Shown: positions 1 through 6,061, counted from the first letter of the stretch. The stretch: DNA of 6,073 nucleotides from JADFRG01 sp964590515 (GCA_964590515.1 CAZPZD010000073.1:1-6073); one strand, 5' to 3'. The notes: generated by a model not told the origin, from the letters alone. Numbers and translations: made by a program.

Positions 1-48
1 GTGGCTTACTTCCGGGCGGTCGAGCGTTCCTTTGCCGATGTGATTTGA
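1..48 (+). CDS. C-terminal end of probable polysaccharide ABC transporter permease (partial)
   Basis: Frame 1 is open from the window edge to a TGA at 46-48 and gives the tail VAYFRAVERSFADVI. A tail of the form YFRxxExxFADVI is typical of ABC-2 type permeases that export O-antigen, teichoic acid or capsule chains (Wzm/TagG family). The next gene, 13 nt downstream, is the cognate type of ATPase, and permease-then-ATPase is the usual order in these operons. Only 15 residues are visible, so membrane segments cannot be checked. The family call rests on the tail motif and on context; that it is the end of a coding region is more certain than the product. Confidence 0.6.
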   Translation: MAYFRAVERSFADVI

Positions 49-51
49 GGA
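47..51 (+). promoter_or_regulatory. Shine-Dalgarno for the TTG-initiated ABC ATPase
   Basis: GAGGA overlaps the stop of the upstream gene and lies 10 nt before the TTG at 62. There is no ATG or GTG near the beginning of this frame. The conserved N-terminal pattern (AIRASNLGKRYRLG) begins just after the TTG, so this site supports the TTG as the real start. Confidence 0.55.
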
Positions 52-61
52 CCCAGCCCCG

Positions 62-1330
62 TTGACCACTATCGCCATCCGGGCCAGCAATCTTGGGAAA
101 CGCTACCGATTGGGGGAGAGCCCCGGTGGTTATCGCACGCTGCGCGAGGGCTTGGGGTCTGGGCTGCGACGGCTGCGCCGGCGGCCCCCGATTGATCGAG
201 GCGACACCCTCTGGGCCCTGCGGGGAGTCTCGTTCGAGGTGGAGCAGGGCCGGCTGCTCGGGATCATCGGACGCAATGGCGCCGGCAAGAGCACGTTGCT
301 GAAGATCCTCTCCCGGGTCACCGAACCGACCGAGGGCGAAGCCGAGATCCGCGGGCGGGTCGGATCGCTGCTAGAAGTCGGGACCGGCTTCCACCCGGAA
401 CTGTCCGGTCGGGAGAACGTCTACCTGAACGGTGCGATCCTGGGGATGAGGCGGACCGAGATCGAGCGCAAGTTCGACGAGATCGTGGCCTTCTCCGAGG
501 TCGAGCCGTTCATCGACACGCCGATCAAACGTTATTCGAGCGGAATGAATTTGCGGCTGGCGTTCTCAGTGGCCGCCCATCTCGAACCGGAGATTCTGGT
601 CGTGGATGAAGTGCTGGCGGTCGGCGATGCGGAGTTCCAGCGCAAGTGCCTGGGCAAAATGAGCAGCGTGGCCGAGGAGGGCCGGACAGTGGTCTTCGTA
701 AGCCACGACATGTCGGCGATCCTCAGATTGACCGACGAGGCCATCGTGCTCGAACGGGGTCGAATCGCGCGGCGGGCGACGTCCGCACAAGCCGTTGACT
801 ACTACATGGCCTCTGGGATGGCCGAGGAAGGGCAACGGACCTGGTCAGCGGGCGATCCGGGGCTGTCCGGGGCCCGACCGTTCCGGCCGCTGGCGCTCCG
901 GGTACTCGACGGCTCTGAGCGGCCCTCGACCCGAGTGATGGGCTCCGAGCCCTTCAGTGTGGAGTTCGAATACGAACTGGAGCAGGACATTCAGGGCCTG
1001 CGGGTGGGAGTGTATTTGTTCACCGGCCGCGGCGAGCCGGTCTTCACGACCTTCGATACCGACAGTCCGGAGGCATACGCCGAATTGGCGATCCGACGGG
1101 CCGGCCGCTACCGCAGTCGCTGCCGTATTCCGGCCGACCTGTTGAATGAGGGGCGATTCGTCTTGGGGGTCAACGCGGGTGTCTTCCGGGTGCGGTCGTA
1201 CTTCACCGAGGAACACGCACTGAGTTTCGCGGTTGATGGCACTGGAGCGCCCGGCAGCCAGTGGGCCGAAGTGCGGCGCGGACCGCTGCGGCCGGCGCTG
1301 ACCTGGGAAATCGCTGAGGCGGTAGTGTGA
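62..1330 (+). CDS. wzt: Polysaccharide ABC transporter ATP-binding protein, Wzt type with C-terminal carbohydrate-binding domain
   Basis: This 422-residue cytoplasmic ATPase powers export of a lipid-linked polysaccharide through a Wzm-type permease. The nucleotide-binding domain covers about residues 1-250. It has Walker A GRNGAGKST (70-78), the family segment LLEVGTGFHPELSGREN (103-119), ABC signature YSSGM (158-162), Walker B ILVVDE with catalytic Glu183, D-loop LAVGD (185-189) and switch His215. Residues about 265-418 form a second, beta-rich domain of the size and position of the Wzt C-terminal domain. In characterised O-antigen transporters that domain binds the end of the glycan and makes export substrate-specific. 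Teichoic-acid-type ATPases often lack a domain of this kind, so its presence favours an O-antigen or capsule-like cargo. The gene starts at TTG, 13 nt after the probable permease gene, and ends 72 nt before the glycosyltransferase gene. All catalytic motifs look intact. The cargo sugar cannot be read from the sequence. Confidence 0.93.
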   Translation: MTTIAIRASNLGKRYRLGESPGGYRTLREGLGSGLRRLRRRPPIDRGDTLWALRGVSFEVEQGRLLGIIGRNGAGKSTLLKILSRVTEPTEGEAEIRGRVGSLLEVGTGFHPELSGRENVYLNGAILGMRRTEIERKFDEIVAFSEVEPFIDTPIKRYSSGMNLRLAFSVAAHLEPEILVVDEVLAVGDAEFQRKCLGKMSSVAEEGRTVVFVSHDMSAILRLTDEAIVLERGRIARRATSAQAVDYYMASGMAEEGQRTWSAGDPGLSGARPFRPLALRVLDGSERPSTRVMGSEPFSVEFEYELEQDIQGLRVGVYLFTGRGEPVFTTFDTDSPEAYAELAIRRAGRYRSRCRIPADLLNEGRFVLGVNAGVFRVRSYFTEEHALSFAVDGTGAPGSQWAEVRRGPLRPALTWEIAEAVV

Positions 1331-1364
1331 GCGGCGTGTGCGGCGAAGCGCATGAGGCAGTGAA

Positions 1365-1406
1365 GTGAGCGGCTGGCGGACCGCCGCCGACGAGGCTGTC
1401 GGATGA
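1365..1406 (+). CDS. Possible 13-codon leader ORF before the glycosyltransferase gene
   Basis: The 72-nt gap 1331-1402 contains a GTG at 1365 preceded, after 7 nt, by GAGG (1354-1357). The frame reads VSGWRTAADEAVG and stops at TGA 1404-1406, so its stop overlaps the ATG of the next gene as ATGA, the same coupling arrangement used at two other junctions in this operon. A short GC stem (GGCGG 1375-1379 with CCGCC 1384-1388, loop ACCG) lies inside it. It could serve only to deliver ribosomes to the next start, or it may be chance in GC-rich DNA. Nothing in the peptide points to an attenuator: no run of one amino acid and no U-tract. Low confidence. Confidence 0.2.
   Translation: MSGWRTAADEAVG
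1392..1395 (+). promoter_or_regulatory. Shine-Dalgarno of the glycosyltransferase gene
   Basis: GAGG lies 7 nt before the ATG at 1403. An in-frame TGA at 1361-1363, with no start codon between it and 1403, makes this ATG the first possible start. Confidence 0.55.
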
Positions 1407-3163
1407 CCGCCTTCCGAACCGCGGCAAAGGATATCCTGGCCCGGGTGCCGGGAACGGCCGAGCTCTATCAGCGGGCATGGGCCAACGGGTCGGCGCCGAC
1501 CGGGGGATACAGCCTCGATAGGTTGGCCGCGCGTTTGCCTGCCTGGGTGGAGGCAGTTGGCCGAGCGCGGCGAGGGCGCGGTGCAGAGATCGCAAACCGC
1601 GGCCGCGGCGAAGTCGGAGGCCGGTGGAGAAGCGAAAGTGTTTTCGACGGTGATGGCCGTGCTGAATTCCGGCCTCGCCGGCTGCTTGTTGTCGGCTACC
1701 TCCAGTGGTGGTTGGAATACTCGGTCGCGCTGGCCCTGCTGCTGCGGGCTGAGGGCCACCAGGTCGACCTGGCCTTCTTGCCCCAGCGCCGCTGGCAGGT
1801 CGATTCGCATCCCTTCGATTTGCGCCGCCAGTTTGCGCATTTACGCCGAGCGCTGGCGCCTGCGTCCGCCGAACTGGGTCTGGTGCCACTGGTCCCGCGG
1901 GGCGACGAACTGCCGGACCACCTGGCGCACTCGATCGAGGAGCAGAGCCGGCTGGACGTGCAGTACACGCTGCAGCGGGAAGAGCTCGACTGGGCCGCCG
2001 ACCCGGAGGTCGCGGGGCTGCTCGAACTACGCCGGGCCCGCAACCAGGCCGCGGCCGCCGCGGCGCATCGGCTGTTCCAAGCTGTCAATTACGACGCGGT
2101 GGTCATTCCCAACGGGAGCATCCTGGAGTTCGGGGCGATATACCGCGCCGCCCGGGCGCAGGGAACCACCGCGATCAGCTATGAGTTCGGAGAGCGGCGC
2201 GAGCACCTGTGGCTGGCGCAGCAGGCGGAGGTGATGCGGCTGCCGACGGCTGATCTGTGGGCGGCTCGCGGGAACCGACCGCTGACCGAAGCGGAGCTCG
2301 GCCGAGTGCGGGAGTTGTATGAAGCCCGCCGCGGCGGGGCGCGCTGGAACCAATTCTCCCGCCAATGGCAGCGCAGCGAGAGCGCTGGGGCCCAGGCGAC
2401 CCGGCGAAGGTTGGGGCTGGCGGCCGATAAACCGGTCGTCCTGCTGTGCACCAACGTGGTCGGCGACAGCCTGGCGCTCGATCGGCGGGTCTTCACCCGG
2501 GGCATGGCCGATTGGCTGGCCGAGTCCGTGCGGGCCCTGGCTTCCCGCCCCGACGTTCAGGTCGTGGTTCGGGTCCATCCGGGCGAGATGCTGGGCGCCG
2601 GGCACCCCTCGGTGGAGATCGTCCGCCAGGTGCTGCCCGAGCTGCCTCCAAGCGTGGTGCTGCTTCCGCCCGATTCGGAAGTCAACACCTACGATTTGAT
2701 CGAGCTGACCCACCTGGGCCTGGTCTATACAACCACGGTCGGGCTGGAGCTGGCGATGTTCGGGGTTCCGGTGGTGGTGTGTGGCGACACCCACTACCGG
2801 GGCAAGGGCTTCACCTACGACCCGACCTCGATGGCGGAGTACCTCGCTCAAATTGGACGGTTGCTCCAAGATCCGCTAGGTCGCTCCCTCTCGCCGGAGC
2901 AGGTGGAACTGGCCTGGCGCTACGCCTATCGGTTTTTCTTCGAGTATCCCTTCCCATTCCCGTGGCATCTCTTGTCGTTCTGGGAGGATCTGGCGGCCCG
3001 GCCGCTGGAGCAGGTGGTCGGCGAGGGTGGGCGCGGTCCTTATGCTAGGACCCTGAGGGCGCTGGCCGGAGAGCCGATCAATTGGGTCTCAGGCCAGGAC
3101 TCGCTGGATACGGACGAGACACAACTCTCTCCGATGGCCGCAGCCGCCGAAGGTCAGCGATGA
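1403..3163 (+). CDS. Capsule-synthesis-like glycosyltransferase (GT-B, KpsC/KpsS-like C-terminal half)
   Basis: This 586-residue protein has no signal peptide or obvious membrane segment and is likely cytoplasmic at the inner membrane face. Residues 1-52 are a helical N-terminal piece, 53-92 an odd Arg/Gly-rich linker, and about 93-280 an N-terminal Rossmann-like half (RRLLVVGYLQWWLEYS, 92-107). Residues 340-530 form a second nucleotide-sugar-binding half. Key motifs are PVVLLCTNVVGDS (344-356), VVVRVHPGE (387-395), and TTTVGLELAMFGVPVVVCG (443-461) followed by HYRGKGFTYDP (464-474). The last two match the pattern of capsule polysaccharide biosynthesis proteins, where an HP motif and a TxGxE...G(K)PV...YxGxG/KxFTxD stretch line the donor site. 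The ATG has a good Shine-Dalgarno, and the stop overlaps the methyltransferase start by 4 nt. Third-position G+C falls sharply in the linker, suggesting a compensated frameshift there (see findings). Donor and acceptor are unknown. A processing enzyme of the same fold cannot be excluded, but a glycosyltransferase is the best reading. Confidence 0.78.
   Translation: MTAFRTAAKDILARVPGTAELYQRAWANGSAPTGGYSLDRLAARLPAWVEAVGRARRGRGAEIANRGRGEVGGRWRSESVFDGDGRAEFRPRRLLVVGYLQWWLEYSVALALLLRAEGHQVDLAFLPQRRWQVDSHPFDLRRQFAHLRRALAPASAELGLVPLVPRGDELPDHLAHSIEEQSRLDVQYTLQREELDWAADPEVAGLLELRRARNQAAAAAAHRLFQAVNYDAVVIPNGSILEFGAIYRAARAQGTTAISYEFGERREHLWLAQQAEVMRLPTADLWAARGNRPLTEAELGRVRELYEARRGGARWNQFSRQWQRSESAGAQATRRRLGLAADKPVVLLCTNVVGDSLALDRRVFTRGMADWLAESVRALASRPDVQVVVRVHPGEMLGAGHPSVEIVRQVLPELPPSVVLLPPDSEVNTYDLIELTHLGLVYTTTVGLELAMFGVPVVVCGDTHYRGKGFTYDPTSMAEYLAQIGRLLQDPLGRSLSPEQVELAWRYAYRFFFEYPFPFPWHLLSFWEDLAARPLEQVVGEGGRGPYARTLRALAGEPINWVSGQDSLDTDETQLSPMAAAAEGQR
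1559..1678 (+). other. Linker segment whose coding signal lies in the +1 frame
   Basis: Inside the glycosyltransferase gene, 40 codons in the gene's own frame have 23 of 40 G/C third positions (hand count), against 40 of 52 just before (1403-1558) and 36 of 40 just after (1679-1798). In the +1 frame, 1560-1679 has 32 of 40. The gene's frame yields an Arg/Gly-rich stretch; the +1 frame yields an Ala/Glu-rich, more ordinary linker (VAERGEGAVQRSQTAAAAKS and onward). The pattern fits a one-base gain near 1551-1559 and a one-base loss near 1660-1680, either real or a sequence error. Confidence 0.45.
3150..3153 (+). promoter_or_regulatory. Shine-Dalgarno of the methyltransferase gene
   Basis: AAGG, inside the last codons of the glycosyltransferase gene, lies 6 nt before the ATG at 3160. 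It selects that ATG over the in-frame ATG at 3082, which would overlap the upstream gene by 82 nt. Confidence 0.5.
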
Positions 3164-4143
3164 CGACCGGCGTGCAGGTCAAGCAGCAGGTGCGGGAGTT
3201 CTACGACCGGGTTGGCTGGCGGACGATCGGGGAGGGGCTGTACCAGAATGCACGCTATGAAGACCTGCGGCCGGTGTCGGCCGAGTATCTCCATCGGTGC
3301 CACCTGCGGGTGGGCCGCTACCTGGCTCCCGAGGGGAAGTTCCTGCTCGATGCCGGGTCGGGTCCTATCCAGTATCCCGAGTACCTGGTGTATTCGGCCG
3401 GTTTCAAGTTTCGGGTGTGCCTGGACCTCTCCGAGCGGGCGCTGATCGAGGCCCGGGAGCGGTTGGGAACGCGGGGTCTCTATGTCGTTGGCGACGTAGC
3501 CCGCTTGCCGTTCAGGGAGGGGTGTTTCGCGGCCCTGGTGTCGCTGCACACGATCCACCATCTGCCTCCGGCCGAGCATGAGTCCGCTTTCCGCGGCCTG
3601 TATCGGAGCCTCGTGCCCGGCGGTCGGGCCGTAGTGGTCTACAGTTGGGGGGCGCGTTCCGGACTGATGCGAGTGGCCGCGCCGGTGGTTCGCTTGAGCA
3701 GCCTACTGCGCCGGGCAGCCCGCAGGCTGCGCCGCGGATCAGATCACTCAGGGCCCGGTGCGGCCAGCCGCGGGCCGTTCGCCGATAGACGCGCCCCGGC
3801 CAACGGATCCGGCGGTCATCGGGTCGGCGGGGCTGGGAGTTCGGCGGAGGCGGAACGGCTGGTCCGAAAGCCAGGCACCTATACGTTCCGGCATGACTAC
3901 AGCTGGTTCCGTGAGCGGCTCTCCGACCTGCCTGGGTTTGAAATCCGAGTCTGGCGGGCGGTGAGCGTCGAGTTCCTGCGTGCGATTGTCCAGCCGAAAC
4001 TGCTCGGCCGGCAGGTGCTTCAAGGCCTCTCCTGGCTAGAAGAGCGGCTGCCGCACTGGCTGGGCCGGCATGGCCAATACCCAATGATCCTGTTCTCGAA
4101 GCCGGCTGTGGAACCCGAAGCCGGAGAAGGGTCGGGCCTATGA
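3160..4143 (+). CDS. Class I SAM-dependent methyltransferase
   Basis: This 327-residue cytoplasmic enzyme is expected to transfer a methyl group from S-adenosylmethionine. Motif I is FLLDAGSGP (61-69), and the acidic residue after strand 2 is Asp89 in CLDLS. GDVARLPF (111-118) is the motif II region, followed by LVSLHTIHHLPP (126-137) and LVPGGRAVVVYSW (151-163). This order is the common methyltransferase type 11 arrangement. Residues 164-192 form a basic amphipathic stretch (SGLMRVAAPVVRLSSLLRRA, then more Arg) that could lie on a membrane. Residues 193-232 are a low-complexity Gly/Ser/Arg-rich linker, and a C-terminal part from about 240 (YTFRHDYSWF) looks folded again. The start overlaps the glycosyltransferase stop and the TGA overlaps the pseB start, both as ATGA. 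The substrate is unknown. In this operon a sugar, sugar nucleotide or growing glycan is the likely acceptor, and chain capping is one possibility. I would not assign O-, C- or N-methylation. Confidence 0.85.
   Translation: MTTGVQVKQQVREFYDRVGWRTIGEGLYQNARYEDLRPVSAEYLHRCHLRVGRYLAPEGKFLLDAGSGPIQYPEYLVYSAGFKFRVCLDLSERALIEARERLGTRGLYVVGDVARLPFREGCFAALVSLHTIHHLPPAEHESAFRGLYRSLVPGGRAVVVYSWGARSGLMRVAAPVVRLSSLLRRAARRLRRGSDHSGPGAASRGPFADRRAPANGSGGHRVGGAGSSAEAERLVRKPGTYTFRHDYSWFRERLSDLPGFEIRVWRAVSVEFLRAIVQPKLLGRQVLQGLSWLEERLPHWLGRHGQYPMILFSKPAVEPEAGEGSGL
4127..4131 (+). promoter_or_regulatory. Shine-Dalgarno of the pseB-type gene
   Basis: AAGGG, with GGAG just upstream at 4123-4126, lies inside the end of the methyltransferase gene, 8 nt before the ATG at 4140. 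Confidence 0.5.
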
Positions 4144-5135
4144 ACTGGAGTAAGACCGTCGTGATGGTCACCGGGGGAACCGGCTCCTTCGGTCGCAAAT
4201 TCGCCGAGGTCATGCTCTCCGACTACGGTCCGGAGAAGCTGATCGTCTTCAGCCGTGACGAGCTCAAACAGCACGAGATGCGGGAGGCCGGCTTCACCGA
4301 TCCGCGGCTGCGCTACTTCATCGGCGACGTGCGTGACTTGCTGCGGCTGCGGCGGGCAATGGATGGCGTGGACGTGGTGGTGCACGCCGCCGCCTTGAAG
4401 CAGGTGCCGGCCTGCGAGTACAACCCGATCGAAGCGATCATGACCAACATTATGGGAGCCCGCAACGTGGTCGAGGCGGCTCTCGACACGGGGGTGAAGC
4501 GGGTGATGGCGATCAGCACCGACAAGGCGGTCAATCCGATCAACCTGTACGGGGCGACCAAACTGGCGGCGGAGAAGCTGCTCATCCAGTCGAACGCCTA
4601 TGCCGGCGGGCGCGAGACCCGTTTCAGCTGTGTCCGTTACGGAAATGTCGTCGGCAGCCGCGGCAGCGTGGTGCCGGTGTTCCTGCGTCAGCGCGGCAAC
4701 GGCCGGGTGACGGTCACCGACGAGCGCATGACCCGCTTTTGGCTGTCGATCGACCAGGGTGTCCGTTTCACGATTCAATGCCTCGAGCTGATGCAGGGTG
4801 GGGAAGTGTTCGTCCCGAAGATTCCCAGCATGCGGATCGTCGACGTGGCCGCCGCGGTCGCCCCCGGCTGCGAGATCGAGTTCATCGGAATCCGGCCGGG
4901 CGAGAAGCTGCATGAGAACCTGCTGTCGGAAGACGAAGGACGGTACGCGGTCGAGCTGGACGAGATGTATGTGGTCCAACCGGGCGGGACCTTGTGGTTT
5001 GGGCATGGCTGGGAAGGCAAGGGAAAGTCTCTTCCAGAAGGATTTCGCTACGGCAGCGAGACCAATGAACAGTGGATGAGCGTCGAGGCGATCCGCCAGA
5101 TGGCGGAGCCTCATCCAGGCGAGCAGGAGAGCTGA
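4140..5135 (+). CDS. pseB: UDP-N-acetylglucosamine 4,6-dehydratase (inverting), PseB/FlaA1 type
   Basis: This 331-residue extended SDR enzyme has close to the usual PseB length. The family converts UDP-GlcNAc to UDP-2-acetamido-2,6-dideoxy-beta-L-arabino-hexos-4-ulose, by 4,6-dehydration with inversion at C5, using tightly bound NADP. Visible features are the nucleotide-binding loop TGGTGSFG (11-18), IGDVRD (61-66) and VVHAAALKQVP (80-90). The active-site block STDKAVNPINLYGATK runs from 126 to 141 and supplies Asp128, Lys129, Tyr137 and Lys141; the Asp-Lys pair before the YxxxK motif is characteristic of this family. CVRYGNVVGSRGSVVPVF (164-181), MTRFW (197-201) and IRPGEKLHE (251-259) bind the sugar nucleotide. 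The NLYGATK form favours PseB over FnlA/CapE-type 5- or 3,5-epimerising dehydratases. The gene begins within the methyltransferase stop (ATGA) and ends 2 nt before the reductase start. No PseC-type aminotransferase follows, so the pathway end product is not necessarily pseudaminic acid. Confidence 0.92.
   Translation: MNWSKTVVMVTGGTGSFGRKFAEVMLSDYGPEKLIVFSRDELKQHEMREAGFTDPRLRYFIGDVRDLLRLRRAMDGVDVVVHAAALKQVPACEYNPIEAIMTNIMGARNVVEAALDTGVKRVMAISTDKAVNPINLYGATKLAAEKLLIQSNAYAGGRETRFSCVRYGNVVGSRGSVVPVFLRQRGNGRVTVTDERMTRFWLSIDQGVRFTIQCLELMQGGEVFVPKIPSMRIVDVAAAVAPGCEIEFIGIRPGEKLHENLLSEDEGRYAVELDEMYVVQPGGTLWFGHGWEGKGKSLPEGFRYGSETNEQWMSVEAIRQMAEPHPGEQES
5125..5129 (+). promoter_or_regulatory. Shine-Dalgarno of the RmlD-like reductase gene
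   Basis: AGGAG lies 8 nt before the ATG at 5138, within the last codons of the dehydratase gene. It picks 5138 over an in-frame ATG at 5072, which would overlap the dehydratase gene by 64 nt. Confidence 0.6.
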
Positions 5136-5137
5136 GG

Positions 5138-6061
5138 ATGGCGAGGATCCTGATCAGCGGAGCCAGCGGGCTGCTTGGCAGCAATCTGGCCGTGGTGGCG
5201 GCGACCGAGCACCAAGCCCAGGGAATCTACCACCAGCATCCGGTGCAGATCCCGGGCGTCGAGATGGTGGGGGCCGATCTCGCCGATCGCGAGCAGGCCA
5301 GCCGAGTCATCGCGGCGTACGCCCCAGATTGGGTCGTGCATTGCGCGGCGGCCAGCGAGGTCGATCGCTGCGAGTTGGATCCGGCCTGGGCCTGGCGGCT
5401 GAACCTGGAGATGGCGAAGAACGTGGCCGAGGCGGCCCATGAAGCGGGGGCGCGCCTGGCCCATGTGTCCACCGATGCGGTCTTTGACGGGGAGCGGGGG
5501 GATTACCGGGAGAGCGACGAACCGCGGCCGATCATGATTTACGGGGTGTCGAAGCTGGCCGGTGAGCAAGCCGTCGCCCAGGCCCATCCGGAAGCCCTAA
5601 TCCTGAGGATCAACCTCTTCGGTTGGGGGCCCGGCCCCAAGCGCAGCCTGGCCGAGTGGTTTTTGGAGCGGCTCGAGGCGGGCGATTCGTGCCCGGGATT
5701 CACCGACGTTTATTTCTCCCCGCTGCTGGCTCAGCAGCTTGCCCGGGCGATTCTCGATTTGCTGGCAGTGGGCGCCAGCGGCCTCTTCCACCTGCCCGGG
5801 CGCACTTGTTTGAGCAAGTACGAGTTCGGCGTGCAATTGGCTCAGCAGTTTGAGCTGGATCCGGCCCGGATCCGGCCGATGGTAGTCGGCGAAGCGAAGC
5901 TGACTGCCGCCCGGCCCAGGCGGCTGTGTTTGAACGGGGAGAAAGTTGAAGGCCTGCTGGGGCGCCCGCTGCCGGAGCTGGAGAGTGGGCTGCGTGAATT
6001 GCGTGAATCGCGTGGGATGCTGCCGAACCGACGCCAGGCGCGGGCAGGAGCAGCCGCGTGA
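5138..6061 (+). CDS. RmlD-like SDR sugar-nucleotide reductase
   Basis: This 307-residue protein has the usual length of the RmlD (dTDP-4-dehydrorhamnose reductase) superfamily. It is an NAD(P)H-dependent cytoplasmic enzyme that typically reduces a 4-keto sugar nucleotide. The N-terminus starts directly with the Rossmann strand and loop MARILISGASGLLGSNL (1-17). VVHCAAASEVDRCELDP (66-82) follows, then the catalytic HVSTDAVFDG (109-118) with Thr112, and YGVSKLAGE (135-143) with Tyr135 and Lys139. Substrate-side features are RINLFGWGPGPKRSLAEW (157-174), FTDVYFSP (188-195) and SKYEFG (226-231), and RPRRLCLN (259-266) resembles the RmlD tail. It lacks the C-terminal cupin domain of CapF/WbjC. Directly after a PseB-type dehydratase, its likely substrate is that enzyme's UDP-4-keto-6-deoxy sugar rather than dTDP-4-keto-rhamnose, and no other rml gene is seen here. 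The extra upstream codons from 5072 do not resemble the family. The fold is certain; the substrate is inferred. Confidence 0.88.
   Translation: MARILISGASGLLGSNLAVVAATEHQAQGIYHQHPVQIPGVEMVGADLADREQASRVIAAYAPDWVVHCAAASEVDRCELDPAWAWRLNLEMAKNVAEAAHEAGARLAHVSTDAVFDGERGDYRESDEPRPIMIYGVSKLAGEQAVAQAHPEALILRINLFGWGPGPKRSLAEWFLERLEAGDSCPGFTDVYFSPLLAQQLARAILDLLAVGASGLFHLPGRTCLSKYEFGVQLAQQFELDPARIRPMVVGEAKLTAARPRRLCLNGEKVEGLLGRPLPELESGLRELRESRGMLPNRRQARAGAAA
5991..6017 (+). repeat. 9-bp tandem repeat in the 3' end of the reductase gene
   Basis: TGCGTGAAT occurs twice in tandem (5991-5999 and 6000-6008), followed by a degenerate third unit CGCGTGGGA. It encodes LRELRESRG in the C-terminal helix and keeps the frame. 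It looks like a small local duplication and no function is implied. Confidence 0.5.
6046..6050 (+). promoter_or_regulatory. Shine-Dalgarno for the gene starting at 6058
   Basis: AGGAG lies 7 nt before the GTG at 6058, within the last codons of the reductase gene. It is the main evidence that a further gene starts here. Confidence 0.5.

Noticed and set aside
1375..1388. GC hairpin as a terminator between wzt and the glycosyltransferase gene
   Set aside because: The stem is only 5 bp and has no T-run after it, so it is not a credible intrinsic terminator. Stems this short are common in GC-rich DNA.
845..1840. A 331-codon minus-strand open frame across the end of wzt, the gap and the start of the glycosyltransferase gene
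   Set aside because: It spans two + strand genes with clear domain evidence, and its product is low-complexity and unlike any family I recognise.
3082..3159. Upstream ATG at 3082 as the methyltransferase start
   Set aside because: It would add 26 residues unlike the family and overlap the glycosyltransferase gene by 82 nt. The ATG at 3160 has its own Shine-Dalgarno and the ATGA overlap seen elsewhere in the operon.
4020..5114. A 364-codon open frame on the minus strand opposite the pseB-type gene
   Set aside because: It is a mirror of a GC-rich gene. The + strand protein has a full set of PseB motifs, whereas the minus-strand product is His/Asp/Arg-rich with no recognisable domain.
5072..5137. 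Upstream ATG at 5072 as the reductase start
   Set aside because: The Rossmann strand begins right at the ATG at 5138, which has AGGAG 8 nt upstream. The extra 22 residues are an out-of-frame reading of the dehydratase C-terminus.
5857..5877. Direct repeat GGATCCGGCC twice with one base between, also partly palindromic
   Set aside because: It lies in well-conserved coding sequence (DPARIRP), and GGATCC/CCGG runs are expected by chance at this composition. No operator or attachment site is suggested.
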